Positions 23,358 to 34,019 of a DNA stretch of 64,000 nt are shown here, piece after piece. Below the pieces are notes generated by a model. That model made no database searches, was not told where the DNA came from, and was given only the letters and a program-made list of their open reading frames with translations. Origin of the DNA: Oscheius dolichura (taxonomy: Eukaryota; Nematoda; Chromadorea; Rhabditida; Rhabditidae); contig OW051495.1 in the NCBI GenBank assembly GCA_932521035.1, forward strand, positions 11,966,001-12,030,000, written 5' to 3'. Numbering within the stretch: the first letter of the stretch is position 1; each line of letters starts with the position of its first letter. The translations under genes and the position numbers were made by a program.

Positions 23358-23731
23358 TTATTGCTGTATTCTTCTATCGCGCCAGAGGCTTTCAAAGAAT
23401 TGGTCATCCTCTACTTGTGTAACCCCATAGACACAGTCCTTGTAGCAGTCTTTCCTGGTAGCGAATCGGTTTCCATTTCCTCCACAGCCACCGTAGTTGA
23501 AGTTGACACATACATTATTCTTCGGATCATAACCCCAAACAGCGTTCTTTGCTTTGCACGAGCCGGACTCCAGCGGTAGTTTACATGTGGGATTTACACT
23601 GTAAATACGTCCCGCGGTATAGCCAGCAGCAGAGGCGACATCTGAAAAATACATTCTGTCCTCTAACATATGAATTCGGAAAACTAACCCAGTAAGCAAA
23701 AGAATAAGGCTAGATAGACTGCCTTTGACAT
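23358..23731 (-). CDS. Kunitz-domain secreted protease inhibitor 2
   Basis: Exons 23689-23731 and 23358-23641 (minus); 108 residues. It has a signal peptide (MSKAVYLALFFCLLG), a short linker, and one Kunitz domain: CKLPLESGSCKAKNAVWGYD, then VNFNYGGCGGNGNRF and DCYKDC. P1 is Lys (SCKA), as in classical trypsin inhibitors, so this is the paralogue most likely to inhibit trypsin-like proteases. The tail beyond the last Cys is acidic then basic (about 25 residues) with no second domain. Neighbours 1 and 3 share intron position and phase. A TATAAAA is 37 bases before the ATG. The stop codon overlaps AATAAA. Confidence 0.92.
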
Positions 23732-23766
23732 GTTGTCTCGGATGAGGGAAGGGAAGGAAACGGTAA

Positions 23767-23773
23767 TTTTATA
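23767..23773 (-). promoter_or_regulatory. TATA box of Kunitz gene 2
   Basis: TATAAAA on the minus strand, 37 bases before the ATG at 23731. Confidence 0.6.
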
Positions 23774-23786
23774 AGGAAAGGATGAT

Positions 23787-23812
23787 TGGGAGACAATTTC
23801 ATGGCCTTTTTT
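23787..23812 (-). promoter_or_regulatory. Shared upstream element, Kunitz gene 2 copy
   Basis: Minus-strand GCCATGAAATTGTCTCCCAA, about 15 bases beyond the TATA box. It is nearly the same as the element before Kunitz gene 3 (GGCAATAAAATTGTCTCCCA). A further copy is at 23884-23904, between gene 3's stop and gene 2. Confidence 0.55.
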
Positions 23813-23906
23813 CTCGCTGTCAGCTTTAATTCAAATCCAATTTCGTCTATAAATAACAAACCAAAAAAAAAAAAGATCGATGTCTGGGAGACAACTTTAT
23901 TGGTCT

Positions 23907-24255
23907 TTACTGAGCTATGCGATTGATCTCATTTGCCGATCCCCGAATACGAGCTTCTTCTTCAAAAAATTTCCGATTTGTAATACACACTTGTACGCAT
24001 TCTTTCTCGCTAGCGAATCGGTTGAAAGTTCCTCCACAGCCACTGTAGTTGAACTCGATACATTTACGACTTTTCTCATCATATCCCCAAACAGCTTTAT
24101 TTGCGCTGCATGAGCCTGATTCGATTGGGTAGAAACATCTGTAATCAGCACCACCGGTTGCCACTCCTGAAAACGATCAACAAGGTATACGACTGCGATG
24201 GTAAAAGCTTGCCAAGGAAACAGAAGATGAAGGCAAACAGGAGTGACTTGATCAT
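23907..24255 (-). CDS. Kunitz-domain secreted protease inhibitor-like protein 3
   Basis: Exons 24213-24255 and 23907-24166 (minus); 100 residues. A signal peptide (MIKSLLFAFIFCFLG) leads into one six-Cys Kunitz domain: CFYPIESGSCSANKAVWGYD, EFNYSGCGGTFNRF, ECVQVC. P1 is Ser (SCSA), unlike the Lys of gene 2, so specificity has probably shifted away from trypsin. The intron uses a GC donor (CTTG|GCAAGC at 24212), the only junction that keeps signal peptide and domain in frame; acceptor CGTTTTCAG. An AATAAA lies about six bases after the stop. Splicing from an exon near 24450 could add an in-frame N-terminal extension, but this would cross the TATA box and is less likely. Confidence 0.9.
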
Positions 24256-24290
24256 TTTCTGTTGAATGGGAGAAACCAGCGAAACGCTGG

Positions 24291-24297
24291 TTTTATA
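24291..24297 (-). promoter_or_regulatory. TATA box of Kunitz gene 3
   Basis: TATAAAA on the minus strand, 37 bases before the ATG at 24255, the same spacing as gene 2. Confidence 0.6.
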
Positions 24298-24319
24298 CAC
24301 CAAGAAAAAACGAACGAGA

Positions 24320-24343
24320 TTGGGAGACAATTTTATTGCCCTT
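24320..24343 (-). promoter_or_regulatory. Shared upstream element, Kunitz gene 3 copy
   Basis: Minus-strand GGCAATAAAATTGTCTCCCA, about 23 bases beyond the TATA box. It could also be the relic 3' end (AATAAA plus flank) of a lost fourth copy of the tandem array. Confidence 0.5.
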
Positions 24344-24821
24344 TTTCCTTTCAATAAAGAACGAACACATCGCAAGACATTATTGGCAGGCTAAATGCAA
24401 TCAACGAAAGAAACTTACTGCCCAGTTTTAAGAAGTGAATATTACTTACCATAAAATCTTGTTAGCTGAAAATGAATAAAAATTGTGACTCGTTGGGGGC
24501 TCTTCTTATATTTCAAAAAGTCAGAGACTTCCAGAACCTTTCCGACTAGCCGCTATTACCAGCTGCAGTGATTAATTCCTTCCCTCCCTCCTCTGTTTTG
24601 AGGAGCATTGTTAGCGGGTTTCGATAGAGATGGAAAGATGGCTCTTTCCCTGCCGCTCCGTCTCCTTTGGATTTTGGCTCTGATTCCAGGAATGTGAAAT
24701 TCTATATGGCTATAGAAAATCCACCAATATTAACTGTTATTTATAGAATAACGGCAAATATTGGAAATCAACTGGTTCAACTAGGACATTCATCGTTTTC
24801 CTCGCTATTCTTCAGATTTGC
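24344..24821. other. Intergenic, Kunitz cluster to next gene
   Basis: A signal-peptide-like frame starts at about 24637 (MALSLPLRLLWILALIPG) but meets a stop at once and has no clear donor. No gene called. Confidence 0.4.
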
Positions 24822-24828
24822 TATAAAA
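24822..24828 (+). promoter_or_regulatory. TATA box of the small secreted-protein locus
   Basis: TATAAAA lies about 30 bases upstream of the expected transcription start and 35 bases before ATG 24857. Confidence 0.45.
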
Positions 24829-24856
24829 ATTAATGTCAACCGGCGACAAAAGAAGT

Positions 24857-25223
24857 ATGAAGCGACATGGGTCCTTTTCGTCTCCTTCTCACTCTTTCTG
24901 GCCCATGGAAAGTCCTGTGGAAAGCCGAACCAAACTTTCTACCAATGGGAATTCTTCTCCGGAAAATGTGAGCGTTGAAATTCCGTTCCTAATCTCGGCC
25001 AATTTGAGTACCTGCATTCAGCGCAAGATTGCTCTTGCCCTTCGAAAGTTCGAAACCAAGATCTGTACCGGTATATATTTAAAGGATTGAATTAGACAAC
25101 AACTTTCTTCAGAGACGCGATCTTCTAACTGATTGGGATACCTACAAGATCAATGAATTCTACGAATGCAAGCAGACAACTTATGGAAATAAGAAAATCG
25201 ACGTAAACTTTCTCATTGTATAA
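24857..25223 (+). pseudogene. Small Cys-containing secreted-protein gene, start out of frame
   Basis: Three segments join in frame: up to 24967, 25022-25070 and 25115-25223 (stop TAA). They read as a hydrophobic signal core (WVLFVSFSLFLAHG), then SCGKPNQTFYQWEFFSGK, QDCSCPSKVRNQDLYR and DLLTDWDTYKINEFYECKQ. The donors (AAAT|GTGAGC, ACCG|GTATAT) and acceptors fit. However, no ATG lies in this frame after the TATA box; ATG 24857 and ATG 24867 are in other frames. So either one base is lost or gained near 24860, or the real first exon was missed. Family not recognised. Confidence 0.4.
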
Positions 25224-25627
25224 CAGCACCCTTACAGATGAATCATAAGCCAGCCCCTCCTGTCAACAGCTTCACGGATGACACCACCCGTTATGGATAA
25301 GTCGACCAAAAGAAATTGACATAAAGATGCGCATTGAACAATACTATACAAACAAGGGAAGATTATACGGTATAGTAACCAGGAACTGTGGGACGTTCTT
25401 CCAAGATTTTATCTAAAAAGAGTCCAAATGACGTGATCAGCTTGATGTCGAACAGTTATCTCTTCTCCTCTTATCACATTCTGTCTCGTTCAATCTCCTC
25501 CTAATCTGTTAGTCATCTCCCCGATCCTGCCGAGAGAAAAATGTTTGCTCCTGCACGGGGCATTTTCGAAATCGGTGCGCTATTTCGAAAACCTCTCTGC
25601 ACTGCCGACATCAGCTGATTGGTGCCC
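25224..25627. other. Intergenic; no supported gene
   Basis: No exon-like segment or clear promoter element apart from the TATA box at its right edge. Confidence 0.5.
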
Positions 25628-25634
25628 TATATAA
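25628..25634 (+). promoter_or_regulatory. TATA box of the Ser/Lys-rich protein gene
   Basis: TATATAA is only 33 bases before the ATG at 25661, implying a leader of a few bases unless transcription starts elsewhere or an SL is added. Confidence 0.55.
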
Positions 25635-25660
25635 CGTGGCACTGCCTGCCCCCTTTCCAT

Positions 25661-26524
25661 ATGTCCCGTTTTGCTCCGCCAAAGGGTTCCTTCCTCGATA
25701 CTGGTGGTCAACTTCTTCTTTCCGCTATTCAAGCTAACGAGCGACGGAAGTTGAGACGTGAGGAGAAGAGAATCCGCAAAATGTCCAAAGCAGCCGAGGC
25801 ACAAGGTCATGAAAGCCGAATGGAGAAGCATCACAATCAGAAGAGAAAGGTTTGTCCATTTCTTGGAGTTTAATACAACCTATATCTTTATCAAAATCTA
25901 TAAGTAGTCCCTAATAATTCTCCTTTTAGCGTTGCTCTTCCTCTTCCTCCAGCCTCGATTCCAGTGAAGCCGAAGAGCTGGTGAAAAACCTCAAAAAGTA
26001 TATGAGACGCCGTCGCTCTTCCTCCAGTTCGTCTTCGTCCTCCTCTTCCACTTCCTCTGACGATGAGAAGAAAAAGAAAAAAGGAGCAAAGAAACTGAAG
26101 CACTGGTTCAAACGGATGCACAGGAAGGTTTCCCCCTCCCGTCGCCACCGTTCCTCTTCCTCCTCCTCGTCCTCCTCTTCATCCTCGGACGACGACTGCA
26201 AAAAGCAGAAGAAAAACAAGGATTTCGTCACTGTTGAGAAGGAGTGCAAGGTTGTTTACGCCCTTTTGCAGGTGAAAACAACTTTTTTAGAGAACCAGAA
26301 AGGAAAATATGAAAATTTATCGCGAAGGAAAGCGAATCAAGCGAGCTGCTCGTGTCGTTGCTAAGCTGCAGAAGAAGCGGGACAAATTGGCCAAAAAACA
26401 AGAAAAATGGGAGAGGAAGCTGGCAAAAAGAGAGGCTAAACTAAATGAGAAGCTGGAAGCCAGGGTCGAGGCTGTCAAGGCGATGGAATTGGAACAGGGA
26501 CTGGGAGCAGTTGCTATTCAGTGA
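25661..26524 (+). CDS. Ser-run, Lys/Arg-rich coiled-coil protein, function unknown
   Basis: Exons 25661-25849, 25930-26250 and 26291-26524; 247 residues. No signal or membrane segment. The N-terminus (MSRFAPPKGSFLDTGGQLLL) leads to a basic helix (RRKLRREEKRIRKMSK). Then come two blocks with the same design: a basic patch, a run of 10-12 serines, and an acidic or Lys cluster (RRRRSSSS... SDDEKKKKK, and RRHRSSSS... SDDDCKKQKK). The C-terminal third is a long charged helix (LQKKRDKLAKKQEKWERKLA) likely to form a coiled coil. Serine runs next to Asp/Glu are typical casein-kinase-2 sites in nuclear and nucleolar proteins. The lack of RS dipeptide runs argues against a true SR splicing factor. Confidence 0.75.
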
Positions 26525-28557
26525 TTTTGAGACTGTAAATTGAGACGAATTACTCTATGTATACAATAAGTTAAAGAATCTGATTGTTTTCCTCACTTTG
26601 TATCTGATCTTTATCTCATTGGGGGTCTTTTTTTATCACTTTGTTCTCTCGCAGCTGTGGACAGCTGGCAGAGCAAAAAGATGCCGCGTCTTTTGGATTG
26701 TTACTTGCTATTCTACCGCATCGGTAAAAGTTCTCTCCCAGTAATAATCCCCCGCTCTTCTTCTCGATCTTTCGGGATCCATTAATTGAAATGGATCTTG
26801 TTTTGGTTATAGAGGATCTAGTTGTGTTCGATAACCAGCACGGGAACCCCGGTCAGACTAATAGATGAGAGCGCAAGTGTAACCGACGAGACTGGGTCAG
26901 TGGACAGCCGATTTTGCATTGCGCACGCACTTTCTATTCCGTCTAGTTAGCGAGGAGAAGGAGGAGGTGCAGATGGGAGGAGGATGGATGGGAAGACCAG
27001 GAGAAAAAGAAGTTATGGAGAAGTTATTATTATTCCCGACTGGTTGGCAGTCGCCTCCTTTGGTCCCCACTTTTCTTCTCCTTTTTCCTAGGAACCAGAG
27101 AATATTTTATGCCTGTTTTTAGGACCCTTTAAAATGAATAATTTCCCCAATAATTCAATGAAAAATGCCTTGAAGCGGCGCCGCAACGGCCCATGCTTCG
27201 AGAAATTTCTCCCCGATCGGTTCCACAATAGCAACAAAAGAATGCGTCGGTCAAGAAAACTTTCCATTCCTTCAGAACAGCTTTATTTTCCGATTTTTCT
27301 CCTTACTGTCCGTTTTTTGGTTGTTCATACAACTCCAGTTCTGTCCCCATCTCAATGGCCCCCGGGATTTAGTATAGTATAAACTATTACCGCGGCTGCT
27401 CTCTGCTCCCACCGCCACATGTCAGGAAATCTCTCACTCACCCCGGACACCACTTGGTCTTAATAATGCCATCATTAATCTTTTTAAAGGGTGCTGAATT
27501 ATGTCAAGGTTCTCGTGGCAACAAGAGGTCACTGGAAAGATTCCTGGCCAATTAATTTGTGCGCAACCTTTTCCCACTATATCATCTTCCTTTTAGCCCA
27601 CTTTAACGGCTTTTTAAAGGACCAGCTCAAAAAATAGGGTCTCAACAAGGTTGTGAAGCATTTTTATGAGCTGCCAAGATCCAGAAAAGATCCCGAGCCC
27701 ACCCGGAACCTGACCTTGACTTGGCTTTCGCTGACGTGTCTCTCCCGTTCCCGCCATTGTCTCTCTCTTTTCAACGTCTCTATTATTTTTCACTCTTGGG
27801 AAGAGATCAAAGCTGCAAATGGTTCCGATTCTTCTAGAATCTCACCTTCTACGTGTCTTATTGCTTCTTTAAAACATACACGGGGTCGTTTTTCGACCAG
27901 TTGAGAGACTGTTCAAGGCGAGGAGAGCCCCCGGCCGACAACTAGACGGGAACAAGTTCTCCTCCCTCTTAGGGAGAGACGCGGTTACGAAATCGTCGGC
28001 TTCTTCTGTTTTCCTCGTACGCAGCCACTATAAGACACAGCGGTTGTGCGGCCTTTACGCAGTCACGTACGCCTCTATCCGGCACGCAGGCGGCACACCC
28101 TACATTTATGCCACAGGGGGATGGGGGGAGGGGGCGAGGAGGACCAGATCGCAGCTGCGCATCTTCCTCTCTTTCTCACGTATAGGGTGGAAAAGGAGGG
28201 CATCTTGCTATTCCTTCTTTCTTTTCGGATTTCAAGCCTATTTTAACTGCCTGTTATCCTTCTTCAAGCGTCCTTTGAACCTGGGAAAGGCCCGGGAATA
28301 TTTTGAACCCATACTTCTTGGTTCCTTTACTTTTATGGTACCTTGAGGGCACTTTCCCTTCTTTGCTCTTACTTTATATGATTGTGGCGTAATTTAACTG
28401 CCCTCCTCCCAATAAATCAGGCTGAACCGCTAAATTAGGGTTAACAACGTGCCGAATTCAACCCAGCTGACTGACTGACCTTCTCGCCGCTGCCCTCAGA
28501 TCTTTCTCTCCTCTTTCTGTTTCATGTTATTCCTCCCCAAAAGAACCTTCTAGAAAG
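26525..28557. other. Intergenic; no supported gene
   Basis: Several open frames are present but show no domain, signal or consistent splice pattern. Pyrimidine-rich stretches occur before the hydroxylase gene start. Confidence 0.55.
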
Positions 28558-30753
28558 ATGATCTGGCGATTCTTCGCTCTGATCGCGGTCGCCAATGCCG
28601 ATCTCTTCACTTCAATAGCCGATATGCAGTCGATGATTAACTCCGACACCTCTCTGCCACATGTTATGGATCAATTTGTCAGGGAGCAAGAGAATAGACT
28701 GGATAGATTGAAAGGGTAAGCCATTATCTGCCCCAGGAAATGGAAAATATGGTTTAGACTGGCTCTAGAATACAAAGAAGCGGGTAAGATAGCCAAAACT
28801 TCAAGGGAAACCGATGTGACGAACCCGATCAACGCTTTTTTGATAATCAAGGAGAAACTCCGACAGTGGAAACTTATCCAGGCGAAGATGAGGGAGAATA
28901 ACGCCCAGGAATTGATCAGCCGTATCAATAATGGCAACTATGGAGTCATGTACCCCTCGGAGGTTCCATATTTATGATTTTCTTTATTGGAATATTGGTT
29001 TAGGAGGACATGAAGGGCGCTGCCACCGCCCTTCTCCGGCTGCAGGATACGTACCGGTTGGATCCTCATGAGTTGGCTGAGGGGCGCATCTACCATGATC
29101 AATTGAATAGAACACTAGATTGTGAGTATTATTTTGATCAGAATAGGGGGTTGGGCTTCATTTTAAAGATCTAGGTCTTGTTATTATGAGCAGTAAACGC
29201 GCCCTATGGCTAATAATCCATTCGGGGGGAAGAGAAACCTTTCTCGGACCAAAGTACTGTAGAAATCGTTTAATTTTCAGCCGGAGACTGTTTTGAAATA
29301 GGAAAAGCCGCTTACGTGGATGAAGACTACTACCATACGGTCCAATGGATGCAAGAAGCCTTGGTCCAGATGGAGAGAGAAGGAGAAGATGTCATTGCCA
29401 ACATGGAAGACGTCTTGGAGTACTTGTCCTTCTCCCTATTCAAGCAGGGCAATCTGAAACACGCCCTGAAATACACTGAAGATCTCTATAAAATGAGTGA
29501 GTATTCAATTTTTATTGGAGGACACAGAGCCCACTTTCAGATCCCAACCACCCTCGAGCCAAGGGAAATGTCAAATGGTATGAAGACCTATTGGAAGAGG
29601 AGGGGGTGAAAAAGAAGGAAATGAGGAAGAATCTTGGAAACATTGAAAATCGTCGACCGGCTTCTGTTCTAGGAAATAAGGAAAGGACTATTTATGAGGC
29701 CCTGTGCAGGAATGAAGTCCCCGTGGTATGTTCACCCTCAAAATTCATTATTTTTCTTCCATTTCAGAGCGTCAAGGATACTTCCAAGCTCTACTGTTAT
29801 TACAAGCGGGACCGTCCTTACCTGATCTACGCTCCATTGAAAGTCGAAATCCAGCGCTTTAATCCATTGGCTGTTCTGTTCAAAGACGTTATTTCCGATG
29901 AAGAAGTCGCCATAATTCAAGAATTGGCTAAACCGCGGCTCGCAAGAGCAACGGTTCATGACTCGGCTACTGGGAAACTGGTTCATGCGTCCTATAGGAT
30001 TAGTAAGAGGTAGTCGCAACGTTGCCCTTCTTATTTAATTTTTCCTTTTCAGTGCTTGGCTAAAAAGCTGGGAGCATGAGGTCGTCGACCGTGTGAATAG
30101 AAGAATAGAGTTGATGACTAACCTCGACATGGATACTGCTGAAGAGCTCCAGGTTATTTTCTCTCCAGTTTCGGCCAAAAATGACTCATTCTTCAGATTG
30201 CCAACTACGGCCTGGGAGGACACTACGATCCCCATTTCGACCATTCCAGGAAGGAGGAGAGCAAGTCCTTCGAGTCTCTAGGAACAGGAAATCGAATTGC
30301 TACAGTGCTCTTTTATGTAAGCTTTCTAGCAGCATTAAAATATAAAAAATTTTGCAGATGAGCCAGCCAAAATTCGGAGGAGGCACCGTATTCACAGATG
30401 CTAAATCAACCATCATGCCGACGAAGAATGATGCCCTATTCTGGTACAACTTGTACAAACAAGGAGACGGCAATCCGCAGACCAGGCACGCCGCCTGCCC
30501 AGTTCTTGTTGGAGTCAAATGGGTGAGTTTATTTCTACCTGTTGTCTTTTCCTCCCCCTTACATGATATACAACCTGTTGTTCAGGTTTCGAACAAGTGG
30601 ATCCACACGAAGAACCAAGAATTTCGCCGTCCCTGCGGTTTGAAGTCGTCCGATGAGGAGAGATACGTTGGCGACTTGGGAGTCTACCCGGAACCAAGGA
30701 ATGCTCCCAACTTGAGTCCCGTCCTCTCGAAGGATGTATGGCAAACCATCTAA
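28558..30753 (+). CDS. dpy-18: Collagen prolyl 4-hydroxylase alpha subunit (DPY-18/PHY-1 type)
   Basis: Ten exons: 28558-28715, 28758-28962, 29004-29121, 29281-29496, 29541-29725, 29768-30009, 30053-30152, 30197-30316, 30358-30522, 30586-30753; 558 residues, the length of C. elegans DPY-18/PHY-1. In the ER lumen this enzyme, paired with PDI-2, hydroxylates Y-position prolines of collagen Gly-X-Y triplets using Fe2+, 2-oxoglutarate, O2 and ascorbate. It has a signal peptide (ending VANA), an N-terminal dimerisation part, a peptide-binding TPR-like region (about 140-245), and a catalytic domain with iron ligands His421 and Asp423 (HYDPHFD) and His492 (TRHAACPV), plus the 2-oxoglutarate Lys502 (VGVKW). 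It is intact and strongly conserved in the C-terminal half. A cuticle collagen lies 7.4 kb upstream. Confidence 0.97.
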
Positions 30754-31610
30754 TCCTCGTTTTTCTGATTTTAATCTATTCCTAGAGTCTAATCTAGTCC
30801 CTAGTATCTGTGAAAATTGCCAAGATATGCCGATTTCCTACCAATTTTGAAAAATCATCAGCCTTACGGTACAATTATTATGGGTTGCACTTTTTCTTTC
30901 TTCTTTTCGCTTTCGTATGTGAAAGGAATAAACATAATCACTTCTGAACATACCTATGGGCACATTTCCTTATTATGAGGAAAAGAATCATAGTTCTTGA
31001 AATCTTTCCACTCGAAAGGACACATAAAATGGAAAGGGAGTCGGTTATCTTTCTAGCTTGAAGAACATGAATAGGAAATGAAAACACTGGCTGTCCCTTG
31101 CTGTTCTCCCTTCAGAGACGAGAGAAGAGAGCGTTGATGTCGGTTCTATTTTAAAACAAGCCTCCTTTTATACTTACCCTACCAGCTTCAAAGGTCATGT
31201 TCCATCCTCCAAAAAAATAGAGTTTCTGGTTGGTGCGGCTCTTTAAAGAGGTGGATATTTCTGGGGCAAAATAGAGAACAATTACCCCGGCGGAGTGATG
31301 CTCATAACGGTGGCGACCTTATGACTTTGGGACCTTACAAAAACCTAAAAGCAATGGTTACCGAAAACATGACAAAAGCTCTGTGTTCTTCGCAGTCTGC
31401 TCTCTTTAGAGAGAACGTTTCTTTGAGTAGGAGGTGTGCATTCCTTCATATTATCGCCCGGTACACCTGAAGTGCCATCATTGATCTCCCGTTCTTTCGG
31501 TTCAAAACCCCCTAATCTTCCTGGTTTTGTCCGCCTCCATTCACTCTTTAAAAATTTTAAATAGAGGTTTTCTTTTCATTCATAAACTTCTTTCAGTTCT
31601 CTTCCTCCAA
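30754..31610. other. Intergenic; no supported gene
   Basis: It holds the hydroxylase 3' end (AATAAA near 30927) and the upstream region of the first Srd-type receptor, whose ATG follows an acceptor-like TTTCAG at 31591-31596. Confidence 0.5.
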
Positions 31611-32755
31611 ATGGGAATCTCTTCTGACGATCTGACTGTCAACATCTATTTCAAGGCTCTGTTTACCGTAGCCTCCGTCCTGAGCGCGTTTCCCAATCTA
31701 ATAATAGTCGTCTTATTTTTCAAACGAAATCCGAAGGAAATATATTCCTATAGTGTTTTTCTCTTGGCGTTTGCAGTGACTGAACTAATCTGCGCCCTCA
31801 CTACTTTCCTAACCATGGTCAGGTAAGAAAATATCCAATAATTGAAATTATTCGTCCTTTCAGATCAGTCGTGGTTACTTTTGATGAGATTTGGACGGTT
31901 CCTATCGGACCGTGTAATGGCATCTCGCAAATATTTTGTGAATATTGTACAGTAATCCAGAGAGGCTGTATCACGTATATAACGATTCTGATACCGGTCA
32001 GCTTTATCTACCGCTATTATGTCCTTTCAAATGGGACTCCTAAAGCGAAAAATGTCGTCTTTATTGTGACAATATCCTGTATTTTACCACTTGTTTCAAT
32101 TGTAAGTCAGCAAGGAGCGAAGGAAGAAAAACATTGAAGAAGATAATTTAGCCACTGCTTATCAGTACAATAGAAGTCGACAGCGAATGGGCCTCTAATT
32201 ATCATTTCTTCCGATTCAGTACAGAAACCACTCTGGTGAGTTTAAATTTCCTATTCCCGCTTCTCTTGGAAACGTACTGTACCTCGAATTCAAGCTTTCT
32301 TTTCAGGGTAAAGTTATAACTCTCTATTCTCTGGCCACTTCTATTGCATTCTTATCTAATTTTATCTTCGGCTGGTTGATTTTTAAAAAATTACGAAATT
32401 ATGTGGACTTCATGGCTCCTCATACCATCCAAGTCCATAGAATGCTCACCAGGGTAGGTATTTTCCACTCCAGATGGTAGTCTTTCAGGCTCTAATCTAC
32501 CACAGCCTCGTCCAATGGCTGCTATTCTCAAATGTTGCCATATTCTACCTCGAAGCCACTCAAATTCTTGTCTTTCCTTATTGCGATGTCCTGCCGACAT
32601 TTATTACGAGTATAATTCCTCTCCTAAATGGAATGGTCTGCTTATTTTGTGTTCCTTACTACCGGAAGGTTTTAAAAGAAGGCCTAGCTCATCGTCAATC
32701 CCAAACCTCAAATCGAAATATCTTCCTGCCACTTCAGAGTGTTACTCGCTTTTGA
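31611..32755 (+). CDS. Srd-type serpentine chemoreceptor 1
   Basis: Exons 31611-31822, 31864-32101, 32152-32235, 32307-32453, 32489-32755; 315 residues. Seven membrane segments. The family marks are SYSVFLLAFAVTELICA (TM2), VPIGPCN with a second Cys before TM3, SFIYRYYVL after TM3, MHR-like HRMLTR before TM6, and NGMVCLFCVPYYRKVL at TM7. These match the Srd family of C. elegans (Str superfamily), receptors of chemosensory cilia coupled to G proteins. The same five-exon structure and phases (2, 0, 0, 0) recur in the three other copies. The start is set by conservation with paralogues, not by the first in-frame codon. Confidence 0.9.
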
Positions 32756-34019
32756 ATAAAGATAAAAGGAACTTCCCTCTCTTCTTTTTACGCGTAGTGA
32801 ACTTTTTCTACTTTCTCATAATCTCTGAGGATTGACCATCGGAGTGGTGAGAGTATTCTCTTCGCTGAGAAAGAGTAGAGTAAAAATATCAACGTTGAAC
32901 TGGATTACTACTGTAGGTCAGACACGTTATGGCACAACGCTGTTCACTTCTTTATCCATAAGCTCTAGAAGTCGATTTCTGGGCGCTTTTTCTTCCAGGT
33001 TCCGATTTCTCTATCGGCCATTTTCGGTCTTCTGCAGCTCGTTTGGAGCAGCTGTTAACCTTGTACCATGTACGGCAGCCCTGTGTTTTGATCAACTCCT
33101 GCCACCTTGACAGTGACATCATTTGAAAAGACTGTTCAACGAGCAGCTGACAACTGGTTAAAAGTAGCCCTATGCACGAAGTGCACCTGCAAAAAGGGTA
33201 ATTAATCGCATATTCTGTTCCTAGTACACTCTTCCCTTTTTCTTCTGCCCACACGATTCTATTGCCCTTCCTCAATTATCATATTCGCCATTTCGTGTGG
33301 TATGTACTCTACAGGAAGCGATGAGCCTAATCATTGCCTGCCCATTTCCCTTCGTTCTTCCTCTTCTAGTTGCTCTTTTGTTCATTATCATCAGTTTCTG
33401 GAAGAGACCAGCTCCATTTTCCCCCCATACGTTACTTCATGGATAATGTTACGCTTTTTCTCACTAGCCGTCAAAGAGTAGGACGACGAAAAGGTAGACT
33501 TTATCCTGATTATATTCCCAAGACCGATACCGTATCCCTTGGAGTACTGTGACTCATGGACGCTTTCCAGTGGAAGGGGCTTGTCTTCAACCCCTGTTCA
33601 CGTATGATTCCTCGGAAATTTCGGGTACACGAGCCTTCGTGGAAAACGATGTATCTAGACTACTCGTTTTTCATTACGGAGATCGAATTTTTTCACACAT
33701 GCATGGTTTTAATCTCTGATTTCATGGGAAAGCCCTCATGAGGCTGGGAGAGACTCTTCTAAAAATCAGAGAACTCCCATTCTCTCAACTCACATGCCAA
33801 ATAGCTCCTAGACGAATTTCCTTTTCCTGAACTTGTGATCCCATTGCAACACATCGTTCCGATTGTTCTTATTATCGTAAACACTCGTTAAAAGGGCGGC
33901 GACATAATTTCTCAACTCAACGCTCACTGAACCTTTTCTTCTTGATTCATACTCACGCGTCTCTCCAACTGCTGTAGGCCATCATGCTGTACATTCCTTT
34001 CAGAAGGATCCCCCTCGCC
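32756..34019. other. Spacer between receptor genes 1 and 2
   Basis: No coding segment was recognised. I looked for a decayed receptor copy and saw none. An acceptor-like TTTCAG stands 18 bases before the next ATG. Confidence 0.5.

Noticed and set aside
33984-34019. Upstream extension of receptor 2 from an earlier ATG
   Set aside because: Paralogues align from the MGNIS/MGISS start, and a TTTCAG acceptor separates the earlier ATG from it.
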